Assembly (NCBI GenBank): GCA_003589585.1
Contig: QYYE01000006.1
Location: forward strand, 1-36,658
Length of the DNA: 36,658 nt
Reading direction: 5' to 3'
Source: Candidatus Bathyarchaeota archaeon
GTDB lineage: Archaea > Thermoproteota > Bathyarchaeia > Bathyarchaeales > Bathycorpusculaceae
The translations under genes and the position numbers were made by a program. The notes below the pieces were generated by a model. That model searched no databases. It saw only the letters and a program-made list of their open reading frames with translations, and was not told where the DNA came from. Numbering within the stretch: position 1 is the stretch's first letter; each line of letters opens with the position of its first letter. Positions 24,836 through 32,291 of the stretch are shown here, in pieces.

Positions 24836-25321
24836 ATGGCTTCCCGCAAAAAACTCCTCGTTACTGTCGTTACGCTAGGTCTATTTTTTTCGCTTGTTGG
24901 ATACTACTGGACAAACAGCAGTGGACCTGTAATCCCTCAAAAGCAACTTCCGATGATTTTCGAAGACTATTCGCCTAGAACGTCAATTGCGTCTCAAGGC
25001 TCAACGGTTCGAGTAAACCTGACGCTTTCTTCTTCATTTGACACAGAGTTTCCGTTACCATTTAGAAACATCACTATATCAAGCTTCAATGGTACCTCAT
25101 GGGATTCATCGGTGCCGCGAGAAAAGATCTTCAACTATACCTTCAGCCAAAACCCTTTGCCTTTGCCTCCTAGAGGAGATAATTCATGCATCATTACAGT
25201 AAACCTTGCCAATGATGTTCCTATCGGTGAATACCGACTCTTTGTCAGGTATGGAAACGCCTCTTTAACTCATGTTACAGGCAGCAGCTTCAGAATAACT
25301 GTAACCAGCCCTTCAACCTAA
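24836..25321 (+). CDS. Secreted or membrane-anchored beta-rich protein, unknown
   Basis: A 161-residue protein. The N-terminus MASRKKLLVTVVTLGLFFSL followed by VGYY is a signal peptide or signal anchor. The rest is a beta-sandwich-like domain (TVRVNLTLSSSFDTEFPLPFRNITISSF, DNSCIITVNLANDVPIGEYRLFVRYG, SSFRITVTSPST), with several N-x-S/T sites for glycosylation. No family recognised; it resembles the immunoglobulin-like modules of archaeal surface proteins. The start has no ribosome-binding site, consistent with a leaderless message. Confidence 0.7.
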   Translation: MASRKKLLVTVVTLGLFFSLVGYYWTNSSGPVIPQKQLPMIFEDYSPRTSIASQGSTVRVNLTLSSSFDTEFPLPFRNITISSFNGTSWDSSVPREKIFNYTFSQNPLPLPPRGDNSCIITVNLANDVPIGEYRLFVRYGNASLTHVTGSSFRITVTSPST

Positions 25322-25462
25322 AAACACAAGTTCATGGAACACTTTCTGGCGAGGGGTTGGTGAAGGAAAAACGTTTGAAGAGCAAATTGCCATACGGCTG
25401 CTCTGTGAAAACATTAAATCCTTGACTATTGTTATCATTCTTTAAGGGGACTTGAACCAGTA

Positions 25463-25786
25463 ATGTTTCATGTTAGAGTCAACAAAATTGAGTCAACCAG
25501 GGACTTAGACGGTAATCTAGGCAAAAGAATCGAACTGCTAGAAGAGCGGGAGGTCAACCCTTACGTGGTTAGACCGCAGTCGGATGAGGCAAAGATGGCG
25601 CAGGATATTATGCAGGCCTTACAGCAGCAGATGCCTTTTCTGCCCCAGAGGACTCAGCTTGCGACGCCAAAAATTATCTTGTTCTTGACTGAGCATGAGT
25701 ATGACAGTTTGGGCATAAATTTTGATGTTAACCAGGTCTATGAGGTGCTGCTGGAGAACCAGTCGATTCGTTTTAGGAAAGTTTAA
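25463..25786 (+). CDS. Arcadin-1-like protein (tentative)
   Basis: A 107-residue soluble protein beginning MFHVRVNKIESTRDLDGN and LGKRIELLEERE, then a helical QDIMQALQQQMPFLPQR stretch, and ending HEYDSLGINFDVNQVYEVLL. The first strand-turn-strand and the closing domain resemble arcadin-1, a small protein encoded with the actin homologue crenactin in some archaea. No actin gene is present here, so I hold this assignment lightly; otherwise it is a conserved archaeal protein of unknown role. It ends overlapping the next gene tail-to-tail by 14 bases. Confidence 0.5.
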   Translation: MFHVRVNKIESTRDLDGNLGKRIELLEEREVNPYVVRPQSDEAKMAQDIMQALQQQMPFLPQRTQLATPKIILFLTEHEYDSLGINFDVNQVYEVLLENQSIRFRKV

Positions 25787-26111
25787 GCATCTCTCCACGC
25801 AACCGCTTCAAAGCTGAATGCCTTGGATGAAAAGACAACACGAACATCATGTTGCGAAGTGCGTTGCTGATTTCTTCTAATCCAGACATTTTTCCTTCAT
25901 CGCAGTATAGCGGGATTGGCTCTTCGCCGTCGTTTTCTTCGTAGTAGACGTAGATTGGTGAGCCGCTTTTTTCGAAGCGGACCATTTCGAAATCTAGGTT
26001 TAAGCGTTTTGCCGTTTCTTTGGCGGCGGTTCTGACTGATTCTAAGCGTTTTTTGCTTGGAGTGCCGTTTGAGGCGTAAACCATCAGTTTTCCACTGTTG
26101 CTCTTGAACAT
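25773..26111 (-). CDS. Conserved small protein, unknown
   Basis: A 112-residue protein with alternating strands and helices: LMVYASNGTPSKKRLESVRTA, KRLNLDFEMVRFEKSGSPIYVYYEE, DEGKMSGLEEISNALRNMMFVLSF and a basic C-terminus (HPRHSALKRLRGEMLKLS). No motif identifies a function. The start is ATG 26111. It converges with the arcadin-1-like gene. Confidence 0.6.
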   Translation of the reverse strand: MFKSNSGKLMVYASNGTPSKKRLESVRTAAKETAKRLNLDFEMVRFEKSGSPIYVYYEENDGEEPIPLYCDEGKMSGLEEISNALRNMMFVLSFHPRHSALKRLRGEMLKLS

Positions 26112-26277
26112 GATACGTCACACTCGATTGTTTGGGTGAAAGGCTCTTTTAAGGAAGGTTGTGAAGCGACTTTTTTTGGCAGGGGGGAGGGGTAGGTGAA
26201 AGTGAAGTTGTTGTTTCAGTTTTGCAGTCACAAGGGCTTAAATTGTCGACGAGAAAGTTTTTGTTTGGGAGATTGAT

Positions 26278-26739
26278 GTGCAAGAACAGAGTTTTCAGAT
26301 GCCCCAGTGGTGGTACAGAGAGAAGCGCCCGCCAAGTGATGATGCTTACTTTGAGAATATGAGCCGTATCATCATTCATGCCGGGTTGAACTGGTATGTT
26401 ATTGATAGAAAGTGGCAGGCGATTAGGAGGGCTTTTTTGGGTTTTAACTTTGAGAAGGTGGCTCGGTTTACCGAGGACGATGTTGAGCGGCTTATGATGG
26501 ACAAGGGCATTGTGAGGAACAGGGCAAAAATCATTGCCATCATTCAAAACGCCTTAATATTTAGGCAGATAGTTAAGCAGTATGGTTCGTTTCAGGCTTA
26601 TCTTGACAGCCTAGACAAGTCAAACAATTATGCCGATGCTGTCAAGGAGTTGAGGCGCAAATTCAAAAGGTTAGGGCCGCCCTCGGCAAGCCTGTTTTTG
26701 TACAGTGTGGGAGAAAACATAAACCCGTGGGCATACTAA
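26278..26739 (+). CDS. Tag-like 3-methyladenine DNA glycosylase homologue
   Basis: A 153-residue helical protein aligning to E. coli Tag (DNA-3-methyladenine glycosylase I): MSRIIIHAGLNWYVIDRKWQAIRRAF matches the segment ending AGLSW.TVLKKR..YR.AF, then FTEDDVERLMMDKGIVRNRAKIIAIIQNA and KFKRLGPPSASLFLYSVGENINPW. The zinc-binding Cys and His at both ends of Tag are absent, and the Glu that recognises the alkylated base is replaced by a hydrophobic residue. It may be a distinct glycosylase or a damage-binding relative. GTG 26278 follows GGGAGATT. Confidence 0.75.
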   Translation: MQEQSFQMPQWWYREKRPPSDDAYFENMSRIIIHAGLNWYVIDRKWQAIRRAFLGFNFEKVARFTEDDVERLMMDKGIVRNRAKIIAIIQNALIFRQIVKQYGSFQAYLDSLDKSNNYADAVKELRRKFKRLGPPSASLFLYSVGENINPWAY

Positions 26740-26754
26740 AGTTGCCCGAGAATC

Positions 26755-27030
26755 ATGAGCAAAATTAGGGCGCACGTGTTTGTCAGCGGCAGAGTTCAAG
26801 GAGTGTTTTTTAGGCAAAATACCAAGCGTCAAGCCCAAAGCCGCGGTGTTGCGGGTTGGGTACGGAATTTGCCTGATGGGCGTGTGGAGGCGGTTTTTGA
26901 GGGTGAAGAAGATGCTGTTTTGGCGCTTGTGGATTATTGTCGCCGAGGTCCGTCTTATGCTCGGGTGGAAAATGTTGACGTGCGTTATGAGGATTTTAGC
27001 GGGCAGTTTTCTGGTTTCCAAACAAGATAA
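26755..27030 (+). CDS. acyP: Acylphosphatase
   Basis: A 91-residue enzyme hydrolysing acyl phosphates. The signature VSGRVQGVFFRQNTKRQAQ holds the phosphate-binding loop and catalytic Arg, and GWVRNLPDGRVEAVFEGEE holds the catalytic Asn. Full-length. It starts 16 bases after the Tag-like gene, so the two may be co-transcribed. Confidence 0.95.
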   Translation: MSKIRAHVFVSGRVQGVFFRQNTKRQAQSRGVAGWVRNLPDGRVEAVFEGEEDAVLALVDYCRRGPSYARVENVDVRYEDFSGQFSGFQTR

Positions 27031-27035
27031 GCGGG

Positions 27036-27443
27036 TTAGGCTTTTTTCTTTGGCACTCTGAAATGCGAATCTTTCCCAGCGCTGATGTATTCGCCACCCA
27101 TGCCGCGTACCGCAGAGGCGATTTTGGCAAAGTTTTCTGAGCCCAAAAACTGTTTTGGTTTGATTATGATGTAGTCGCCTTTTTCCTCAAAAGCCAGGCG
27201 GGCTTCGAGTTCTTCTGGGAATGACATGCGAATATCGTCCAGTGAGCGCTGTTTTGTGGGTTCTCGCGGTGGCGTTGGCGGTGCTGCTGGGGCTACAGGG
27301 GTTGGTTGGGTAATTTGTCCTACCGCCATGGATTTTAGCGATGCGGAAACTGACCGCAAATCCTGCGAAATAGCGTTTAGGACTGATGTGATTTCGTCGA
27401 CTTTTTCTAAAAGCTGGTTGAGTTTTTCCTTATCCGTGCTCAC
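27036..27443 (-). CDS. Coiled-coil protein, unknown
   Basis: A 135-residue protein. Residues ~4-40 form a heptad-type helix (KEKLNQLLEKVDEITSVLNAI), residues ~42-65 are Pro/Thr/Ala-rich, and the last ~65 residues form a small folded domain (FPEELEARLAFEEKGDYIIIKPKQFLG and MGGEYISAGKDSHFRVPKK). The C-terminal part looks like a single-domain interaction fold; I do not recognise it. GTG 27443 follows GGGAG. Confidence 0.6.
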   Translation of the reverse strand: MSTDKEKLNQLLEKVDEITSVLNAISQDLRSVSASLKSMAVGQITQPTPVAPAAPPTPPREPTKQRSLDDIRMSFPEELEARLAFEEKGDYIIIKPKQFLGSENFAKIASAVRGMGGEYISAGKDSHFRVPKKKA

Positions 27444-27660
27444 AATCGCTCCCTCTCAAACTCCTAAATAACCTTTGACGCTTATTAAATTATTTGAATT
27501 TTTTCCGATGAGTTGGGCTTACATGAATCGCCCGAGGAGTGGCAGGTTTTTCGCCCGTCAATCATCAACAAGGGTCAGATGCTGCCTATAAGGCAATTTT
27601 GCGATTCAAAAAACAGAATAAAACAAGGCGATTTGCAAACACGCATGCAAGCCCCAAAAG

Positions 27661-27840
27661 GTTTTGTTGCCCTGCCGATAGACCCCTCCCCTTATTTAAG
27701 GCGGGATTTTTTGGGGTTTTCAACATGCTAATCGGCTGGTTTTGCGCCAATATGGACCTCCCCTCTAAGGGTTTTTCTGCGAACTGTTGGTTTGCGTTAA
27801 ACGCACCTTTCCGCCATCCGCATAGACCCCCTCTATCGGT
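27661..27840 (-). repeat. Cluster of three imperfect G-rich repeats
   Basis: Minus-strand units of about 30-40 bases. Each centres on a G-rich core (AAGGGGAGGGGTCTAT; AGAGGGGAGGTCCATA; AGAGGGGGTCTATGCGG) followed by a C/A-rich tail with GGC, then GCAACAAA or GCAAAA. Spacing is about 70 bases. A fourth, close relative is at 2821-2857. The cores combine a TATA-like TTAAATA (in two copies) with a sequence like a ribosome-binding site. Confidence 0.45.
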
Positions 27841-28007
27841 TCCTGCATACCTCTACTATTTGCATCCCAATATGACGGCGCAAAACGCACTGCGGCATAG
27901 TGAAAGAGGGCTTACAAGAAGCGCCAGCACAAATCGCCATAAAACATCACAAAGAAACGCAAAGTTCAGCAACCTCACGTTTCATTTGCTGTCTCCCCTT
28001 GAAGCCA

Positions 28008-28018
28008 CAAATACTTAT
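28008..28018 (+). promoter_or_regulatory. TATA-like box for the second zinc-finger gene
   Basis: CAAATACTTAT lies about 45 bases before the TTG at 28057, leaving room for a short leader with the GGAGGTGA ribosome-binding site. Confidence 0.4.
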
Positions 28019-28056
28019 CTGCCAAGATTCCCCAGTGCGGTGCTGGAGGTGAATTT

Positions 28057-28233
28057 TTGTCAAAGCCGCCCTTTAGGCGAACAAGCAGGGCCAACCTTGG
28101 ACCTAAAAGAACCCCAGACGGCAAATACCTCTGCCTAGCCGACAACAAAACCTTCAACACAAAAGCAGAATGGGACAGACACTGCTCTACCGCCCACCTA
28201 CAGCCACGCACGTCAAGCCGACACGTAACCTAA
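28057..28233 (+). CDS. Tiny zinc-finger protein, related to 10171 (58 aa)
   Basis: TTG 28057 is preceded by TGGAGGTGAATTT, nearly identical to the leader of the gene at 10171. The product begins MSKPPFRRTSRANLG and contains GKYLCLADNKTFNTKAEW, then DRHCSTAHL. Shared with 10171 are an aligned (N/G)KYxC, a central Asp, an aromatic residue before DRHC, and His three residues after it. A basic tail (QPRTSSRHVT) follows. I infer one zinc-ribbon-like finger; partner unknown. It is overlooked when only ATG frames are searched, since two overlapping open frames cover it. Confidence 0.7.
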   Translation: MSKPPFRRTSRANLGPKRTPDGKYLCLADNKTFNTKAEWDRHCSTAHLQPRTSSRHVT

Positions 28234-28558
28234 AATAGGAAAACCAAAAAACCTTCAACGACAACAATGAGATCTAAAAGGCAAGTACCTCTCACAAGCG
28301 CCCTCTACATAAGGCATGAAGTTCTGTTAACTCTTCGGTTGACGGTTTTTGCCACTTTAGACCATATGAAAGTAATGAAGTCTCCCATAAGCTTGCTTGG
28401 TATGGATGTTTTGCATCTCTTCACCAAATGGCAATGGAATTACGAGACAAGAGAATTATTGCTAGATACATGAGTGCTAAAATCGGTATCTGAAGAGAAT
28501 AGTTAGCTCTTCAATGCTAATCTATTTTTTATACCGTCTCGACATAGAAGAGAGTTGT
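28234..28558. other. Intergenic stretch before rtcA
   Basis: 325 bases with no gene I can support. A 68-codon frame (28267-28473) has no ribosome-binding site or recognisable features. The end contains the rtcA box A. Confidence 0.5.
28525..28535 (+). promoter_or_regulatory. TATA box for rtcA-trm5
   Basis: TTTTTTATACC lies about 28 bases before ATG 28559, predicting a leaderless or nearly leaderless message. Confidence 0.55.
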
Positions 28559-29596
28559 ATGTTTGAGATAGATGGTAGTCAGAAGAGTGGAAGCGGCACA
28601 ATCCTTCGCCTATCCATAGCGGTAGCCGCTATTCGGCAGCAGCCTCTGCATATTTTCAACATCAGGCACAAAAGACCCAAACCAGGCCTAAAAACCCAGC
28701 ATCTTGAAGCCGTACTCACAGCCGCCAAACTTTGCAACGCCAAGCTGCAAGGAGCCACTTTAGCCTCAAAGGAACTCTGGTTTACGCCACAGGAAATCGC
28801 GGGTGGCAACATCGAAGCCACCATCGAGACCGCGGGAAGCATTCCCATGCTGCTAATGGCAACCCTGCCCATCTGCTTATTCGCCAAAAAACCAGTGCGC
28901 CTGCATGTCGCAAAGGGCGGAACTGACACCCTCCATGCGCCAACTATCAACTACCTGCGGGCGGTGCTGCTTCCCATGCTCAGGCGCATCGGTGTTGACA
29001 CGGAAATAACAGTGCAAAAATACGGTTACTACCCAAAGGGCATGGGAGAAGCCACCATGACCGTCAAGCCTAACCCTTCCTTGAAACCAATCCAACTAAC
29101 CAGCCCAGGCAAAGTGCAAAACGTAAAAGGCATATCTGTCTGCACCTTTTTAGCCGACAAAAAAGTTGCTGAGCGTCAAGCAAACGCCGCTGCTGAACTG
29201 CTGCTTAAAAACGGCTACAGGGCGGATATTCAAGTTGTGAATGATGAGTCGAATCCTTTCCAGAAGGGCAGCTCCATTGTTCTTTGGGCACAAACCGACA
29301 CAGGCATCCTTATCGGCGCCGACGCCATCGGTGAACTGCGAAAAAGCAGCGAAGCAGTCGGCAAAGAAGCAGCCCAAAAACTCCTCACAGAAATCTCAGC
29401 CAAACCAACGGCTGACGTGCACCTCGCGGATATGCTGATTCCTTACATGGCGCTAGCAGAGGGCAAATCGGCGTTTTTAACCCGCACCATCTCCGAGCAC
29501 ATTGAAGCCAACATGTGGCTTATGGAGAAAATGCTAAACGCAAAATTCACCACCCAAAAAGTAAACAACCTCATCCGCATAGAGAAGAGCAGCTGA
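28559..29596 (+). CDS. rtcA: RNA 3'-terminal phosphate cyclase-like protein
   Basis: RtcA converts RNA 3'-phosphate to 2',3'-cyclic phosphate by an adenylated His. The 345-residue product has the family order: IDGSQKSGSGTILRLS, FNIRHKRPKPGLKTQHL, GGNIEATIETAGSI, GGTDTLHAPTINYLRAVLLPML, KYGYYPKGMGE and VHLADMLIPYMALAEG, whose His (~288) matches the nucleotidylated His. In the N-terminal loop the usual GEGGGQ reads KSGSGT, so the conserved Glu and Gln are missing. Activity may differ. ATG 28559 starts the conserved FEIDGS; longer frames from 28514 lie upstream of the predicted transcript. Confidence 0.85.
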   Translation: MFEIDGSQKSGSGTILRLSIAVAAIRQQPLHIFNIRHKRPKPGLKTQHLEAVLTAAKLCNAKLQGATLASKELWFTPQEIAGGNIEATIETAGSIPMLLMATLPICLFAKKPVRLHVAKGGTDTLHAPTINYLRAVLLPMLRRIGVDTEITVQKYGYYPKGMGEATMTVKPNPSLKPIQLTSPGKVQNVKGISVCTFLADKKVAERQANAAAELLLKNGYRADIQVVNDESNPFQKGSSIVLWAQTDTGILIGADAIGELRKSSEAVGKEAAQKLLTEISAKPTADVHLADMLIPYMALAEGKSAFLTRTISEHIEANMWLMEKMLNAKFTTQKVNNLIRIEKSS

Positions 29597-29601
29597 AACA
29601 C

Positions 29602-30684
29602 ATGCAAAAACCAAGTCCCTGCCTCAAGGTTCCCAAAAAACAAGGAGAAAAAACCATCGTGGTAGTGGGCAAGCTGGGCTTAATTGACAAGTCGCTAAGC
29701 ATCCTGCGTGACCAGAATTTTATCTGCATACCGCTTACACGGCAGCCCCAAGAAAGCGAGTTGGCAACGTTGAAAAACCAAGTGCCTCAAGCGCAGTTGG
29801 CAACGGAGGTTTTCACCCAAAAAAAGCCCCCAGCTCAAACGCTCATGCAAGCCCTCGAAAACCAGCTGCCCCCGCACCTGTTGGCAAGCCTACCCCACGC
29901 CCTAGACGTCATCGGTGACATAGCAGTAATCGACGTCCCACCTGAACTCAAAGCGTATGAAGCTCTCATCGGCGACGCCATCCTGAAAACCCACCGAAAC
30001 ATCAAGTTGGTGCTTGGTAAAGCGGGAGCTATAAGCGGAACCTACCGCACACGAGAATTCACCCACATCGCAGGAGAAAGGCGAACCAGCACCATCCACC
30101 GCGAATACGGCTGCCAATACCACGTTGACCTTGCCAAAGCCTATTTTTCTCCTCGGCTCTCCCATGAACACCAACGGGTGGCATCACTTGTCCAAGCAGG
30201 CGAGGTCGTGGTGGACCTGTTTGCGGGCGTTGGACCCTTCACCGTGCTCATCGCCAAGAATCATCCTGACGTGAAAGTTTATGCGGTGGACCTTAATCCC
30301 GAGGCGGTGGAGTTGCTTAGGGTTAATGTGAGGGTTAACAGGGTTGACAACCGGGTCATCCCAATCCTAGCGGATGCAAGAGAGATAGCAGCAAACAAGC
30401 TTTCAGGCGTTGCAGACCGTGTCATCATGAACTTGCCCGAAACAGCCATAGAATTCGTCGACGCCGCATGCCAAACATTAAAACCCCAAGGCGGTACAAT
30501 CCACTTTTACGCTTTTGTTCGCTCGCCCGACACTATCGAAGACCTGCAACGTCGCTTCTCAGACGCAGTGGAAAAAGCTGGCAGAAGGGTGGAGGCGTTT
30601 CTTTATGCTAAGAGCATCAGGGAGACGGCGCCGTACGAGTGGCAGGTTGTTTTAGACGCAAAAATCGCTATCCTTGAACGGTGA
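29602..30684 (+). CDS. trm5: tRNA (guanine(37)-N1)-methyltransferase Trm5
   Basis: Forms m1G37 next to the tRNA anticodon. With ATG 29602 the product is 360 residues: an N-terminal substrate-binding region (VVVGKLGLIDKSL, IGDIAVIDVPPEL, KAGAISGTYRTREFTHIAGE), then a class I SAM domain (VVDLFAGVGPFTVLIAK, VYAVDLNPEAVELL, ADAREIA) and the NLPE motif (MNLPETAIEF) that holds the catalytic region, ending YEWQVVLDAK. It starts six bases after rtcA and is probably co-transcribed. Its end overlaps the convergent DUF371 gene by 17 bases. Confidence 0.93.
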   Translation: MQKPSPCLKVPKKQGEKTIVVVGKLGLIDKSLSILRDQNFICIPLTRQPQESELATLKNQVPQAQLATEVFTQKKPPAQTLMQALENQLPPHLLASLPHALDVIGDIAVIDVPPELKAYEALIGDAILKTHRNIKLVLGKAGAISGTYRTREFTHIAGERRTSTIHREYGCQYHVDLAKAYFSPRLSHEHQRVASLVQAGEVVVDLFAGVGPFTVLIAKNHPDVKVYAVDLNPEAVELLRVNVRVNRVDNRVIPILADAREIAANKLSGVADRVIMNLPETAIEFVDAACQTLKPQGGTIHFYAFVRSPDTIEDLQRRFSDAVEKAGRRVEAFLYAKSIRETAPYEWQVVLDAKIAILER

Positions 30685-31102
30685 GGGTGATGTTGATTTT
30701 TTGTTTGGGGTCTTTGAGCCTCTCAACAAGGGCTCGTGGCAGGTCGCTGGCTGCCCTGTCGGCATTGATGGCTAGGGTTCGGTCGGAGGCAAAATCGCTT
30801 TTCCTAACAACCATATCCGTCGGGTGCAAAAGGGTAAGCTTGGGCGAGCCGTAAGCGTTGATTTGCTCGGTTAACCCGTCAGCTTCGATTTGGATGGTTA
30901 GTTTAGCGTTCGGCTGCCTGAGCGCATCCTTGAAAGCCTGGCTTAAATCCGCCACTGCCTTGTCAGCGGCAACCGCAACAATGCAATCCCCAGTTCGCGT
31001 CACATGCGCCTCTTTGGTAAACATCAAAGTTGCAGGATGAGCCGCCTGAATGTTGGGGTGCCCAAAAGCAACAATCCTCTCGCAAACCTGTTTTTTGCTC
31101 AA
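30668..31102 (-). CDS. DUF371 family protein
   Basis: A 144-residue archaeal protein matching DUF371 in pattern: AFGHPNIQAAHPATLMFTKEAHVTRTGDCIVAVAADKA, GSPKLTLLHPTDMVVRKSDF, and DLPRALVERL near the end. Function is unknown. TTG 31102 begins immediately after the stop of the upstream regulator, so translation is probably coupled. Confidence 0.8.
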   Translation of the reverse strand: MSKKQVCERIVAFGHPNIQAAHPATLMFTKEAHVTRTGDCIVAVAADKAVADLSQAFKDALRQPNAKLTIQIEADGLTEQINAYGSPKLTLLHPTDMVVRKSDFASDRTLAINADRAASDLPRALVERLKDPKQKINITLTVQG

Positions 31103-32065
31103 TTACTCGTTAACCTCAATGGAATCCACTTTGCCGTCCCCGCTCAAATCAAACCCATGAATAACAACCGCAAAAGTGTCCTCTCCACGGTACTTCTGCA
31201 GGGTTTTCTTCCAAAAATTAGTCAAAGCAATCACACACGCCTTTGTTCCGACCGCCTTGTTGCCTGCCAAAACCACAATACGCTTGGTCTCGTCCCATGG
31301 ATTCACAATTTTAGCAACCAGCCCCGACACGTCAGAGGTGTAGATTTGCGAGGTCTTCTTTGAGGATAGGCCGCCAAGCAAAAAGCCCTGCTCAGAGGAC
31401 TGCATGATGAATTTGATGGGTAAATACTCGTTTACTTCTTGGGTTAACAGGTTGGTTCCTGGACCGCCAACAAGTATAAGGTTGTTTTTCTCTTCTTTCT
31501 CTGCTTTCACGTCGACGTCAAGCTTCACCGCAAACTCAGCGGGCATCTTAGCAAACTGCCCCATGAAAAGCGCCAAATGCGCCGCATAATGTCCATCACG
31601 AGCGCTGGTTCTAAACGGCCCGTGCGGCTGAGGGCTACCGACCACAATTTTCCCATCAAAAACCCCGTTGACGATGAATTCTTTGAAGAACTTCTGCAAC
31701 TGTTCATCAATGCTGAGCATGCACATGTTTTGGATGGGTTTGTAGCCGCTGGGGAACTCGATGCCAAACGCTGGCGAGACGGTTCTGTAGTATTTGGCGG
31801 TTGCACCCTTCTTCTTCTCCTCACGCTGAACAGTTATGGCTCCTGCCTTAGCTAGCTTTCTTATGTGAAAATACACTTTTTGCTCATGTACGCCAAGCTG
31901 TCGAGCAATTTCCAAAGGGTACATTTCTTTTTTAGAAAGCAAGGTGAGGATTTTCCAGCTTAACGTGCCCAGGATCATTTTTAGCTGCTGGGAGTCCTTC
32001 ATTATGCTGATTTCTTTGACTTCCTGGATGTTGCCTTCATCTTTGAGAAGCAGTTTTTTGTCCAT
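31103..32065 (-). CDS. Winged-helix regulator with S-layer-like domain and EF-hand-like loop
   Basis: A 320-residue protein. Residues ~25-100 form an ArsR-type winged helix (LSWKILTLLSKKEMYPLEIARQLGVHEQKVYFHIRKLAKAGAI, then KGATAKYYR wing). The rest is a mixed domain with LILVGGPGTNLLTQEVNEYLP and IVVLAGNKAVGTKACVIAL, resembling the VGGP..N segments of archaeal S-layer or cell-surface proteins. The C-terminus holds DLSGDGKVDSIE (306-317), a canonical 12-residue calcium-binding loop. No signal peptide or membrane helix, so it should be cytoplasmic. It has its own TATA (TTATAAATAAA near 32106-32116). Divergent from glmS. Confidence 0.8.
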   Translation of the reverse strand: MDKKLLLKDEGNIQEVKEISIMKDSQQLKMILGTLSWKILTLLSKKEMYPLEIARQLGVHEQKVYFHIRKLAKAGAITVQREEKKKGATAKYYRTVSPAFGIEFPSGYKPIQNMCMLSIDEQLQKFFKEFIVNGVFDGKIVVGSPQPHGPFRTSARDGHYAAHLALFMGQFAKMPAEFAVKLDVDVKAEKEEKNNLILVGGPGTNLLTQEVNEYLPIKFIMQSSEQGFLLGGLSSKKTSQIYTSDVSGLVAKIVNPWDETKRIVVLAGNKAVGTKACVIALTNFWKKTLQKYRGEDTFAVVIHGFDLSGDGKVDSIEVNE

Positions 32066-32105
32066 GGCGTATTCGGAAGCAATAGAAGTGAAGTACTATA
32101 AAAAA

Positions 32106-32116
32106 TTTATTTATAA
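32106..32116 (-). promoter_or_regulatory. TATA box of the winged-helix regulator, with flanking inverted repeat
   Basis: Minus-strand TTATAAATAAA lies about 45 bases before ATG 32065. Short arms ACTAT and ATAGT at 32095 and 32116 flank it, which could be an autoregulatory operator; the repeat is only five bases and may be chance. Confidence 0.35.
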
Positions 32117-32240
32117 TAGTGGAAAAATTTCAGGCGCTGGCTGCCTTGCAGGTCTCCGCTTGACGCAGATGCCCAAAAAACACTTAAAAAGAAACTTTTA
32201 GCGGTGCAAAAGGAATCTTAAAAATGCTTATTAGAAAACT

Positions 32241-32286
32241 TGAGCCTTCAATGCTCCTAATAATAGAAACAGTATTTGAAGGCTCA
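32241..32286 (+). promoter_or_regulatory. Perfect 11-bp inverted repeat in front of glmS
   Basis: TGAGCCTTCAA at 32241-32251 is followed after 24 bases by its exact reverse complement TTGAAGGCTCA at 32276-32286, five bases before the glmS ATG. It could be an operator for the neighbouring regulator, or an RNA hairpin that hides the glmS start. The loop is AT-rich. Confidence 0.6.
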
Positions 32287-32291
32287 GAAGT

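Larger units (their letters stand above)
27444..28056. other. Gene-poor stretch with G-rich minus-strand motifs
   Basis: 613 bases without a convincing gene. Several frames are open (one of 199 codons on the plus strand), but their composition is Arg/Ser/Pro/His-rich, and the largest runs through the small zinc-finger gene at 28057 in another frame. The stretch holds three related motifs reading on the minus strand as GAGGGG(AGG)TC.AT: 27661-27700, 27740-27770 and 27806-27840. A box A for the zinc-finger gene lies at about 28008-28018. Confidence 0.5.

Noticed and set aside
27539-28138. A 199-codon plus-strand open frame
   Set aside because: It has no ribosome-binding site, an Arg/Ser/His/Pro-rich composition and no domain; it overlaps the well-supported zinc-finger gene at 28057 in another frame.
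28267-28473. A 68-codon frame upstream of rtcA
   Set aside because: No ribosome-binding site, no motif, no promoter; likely chance.
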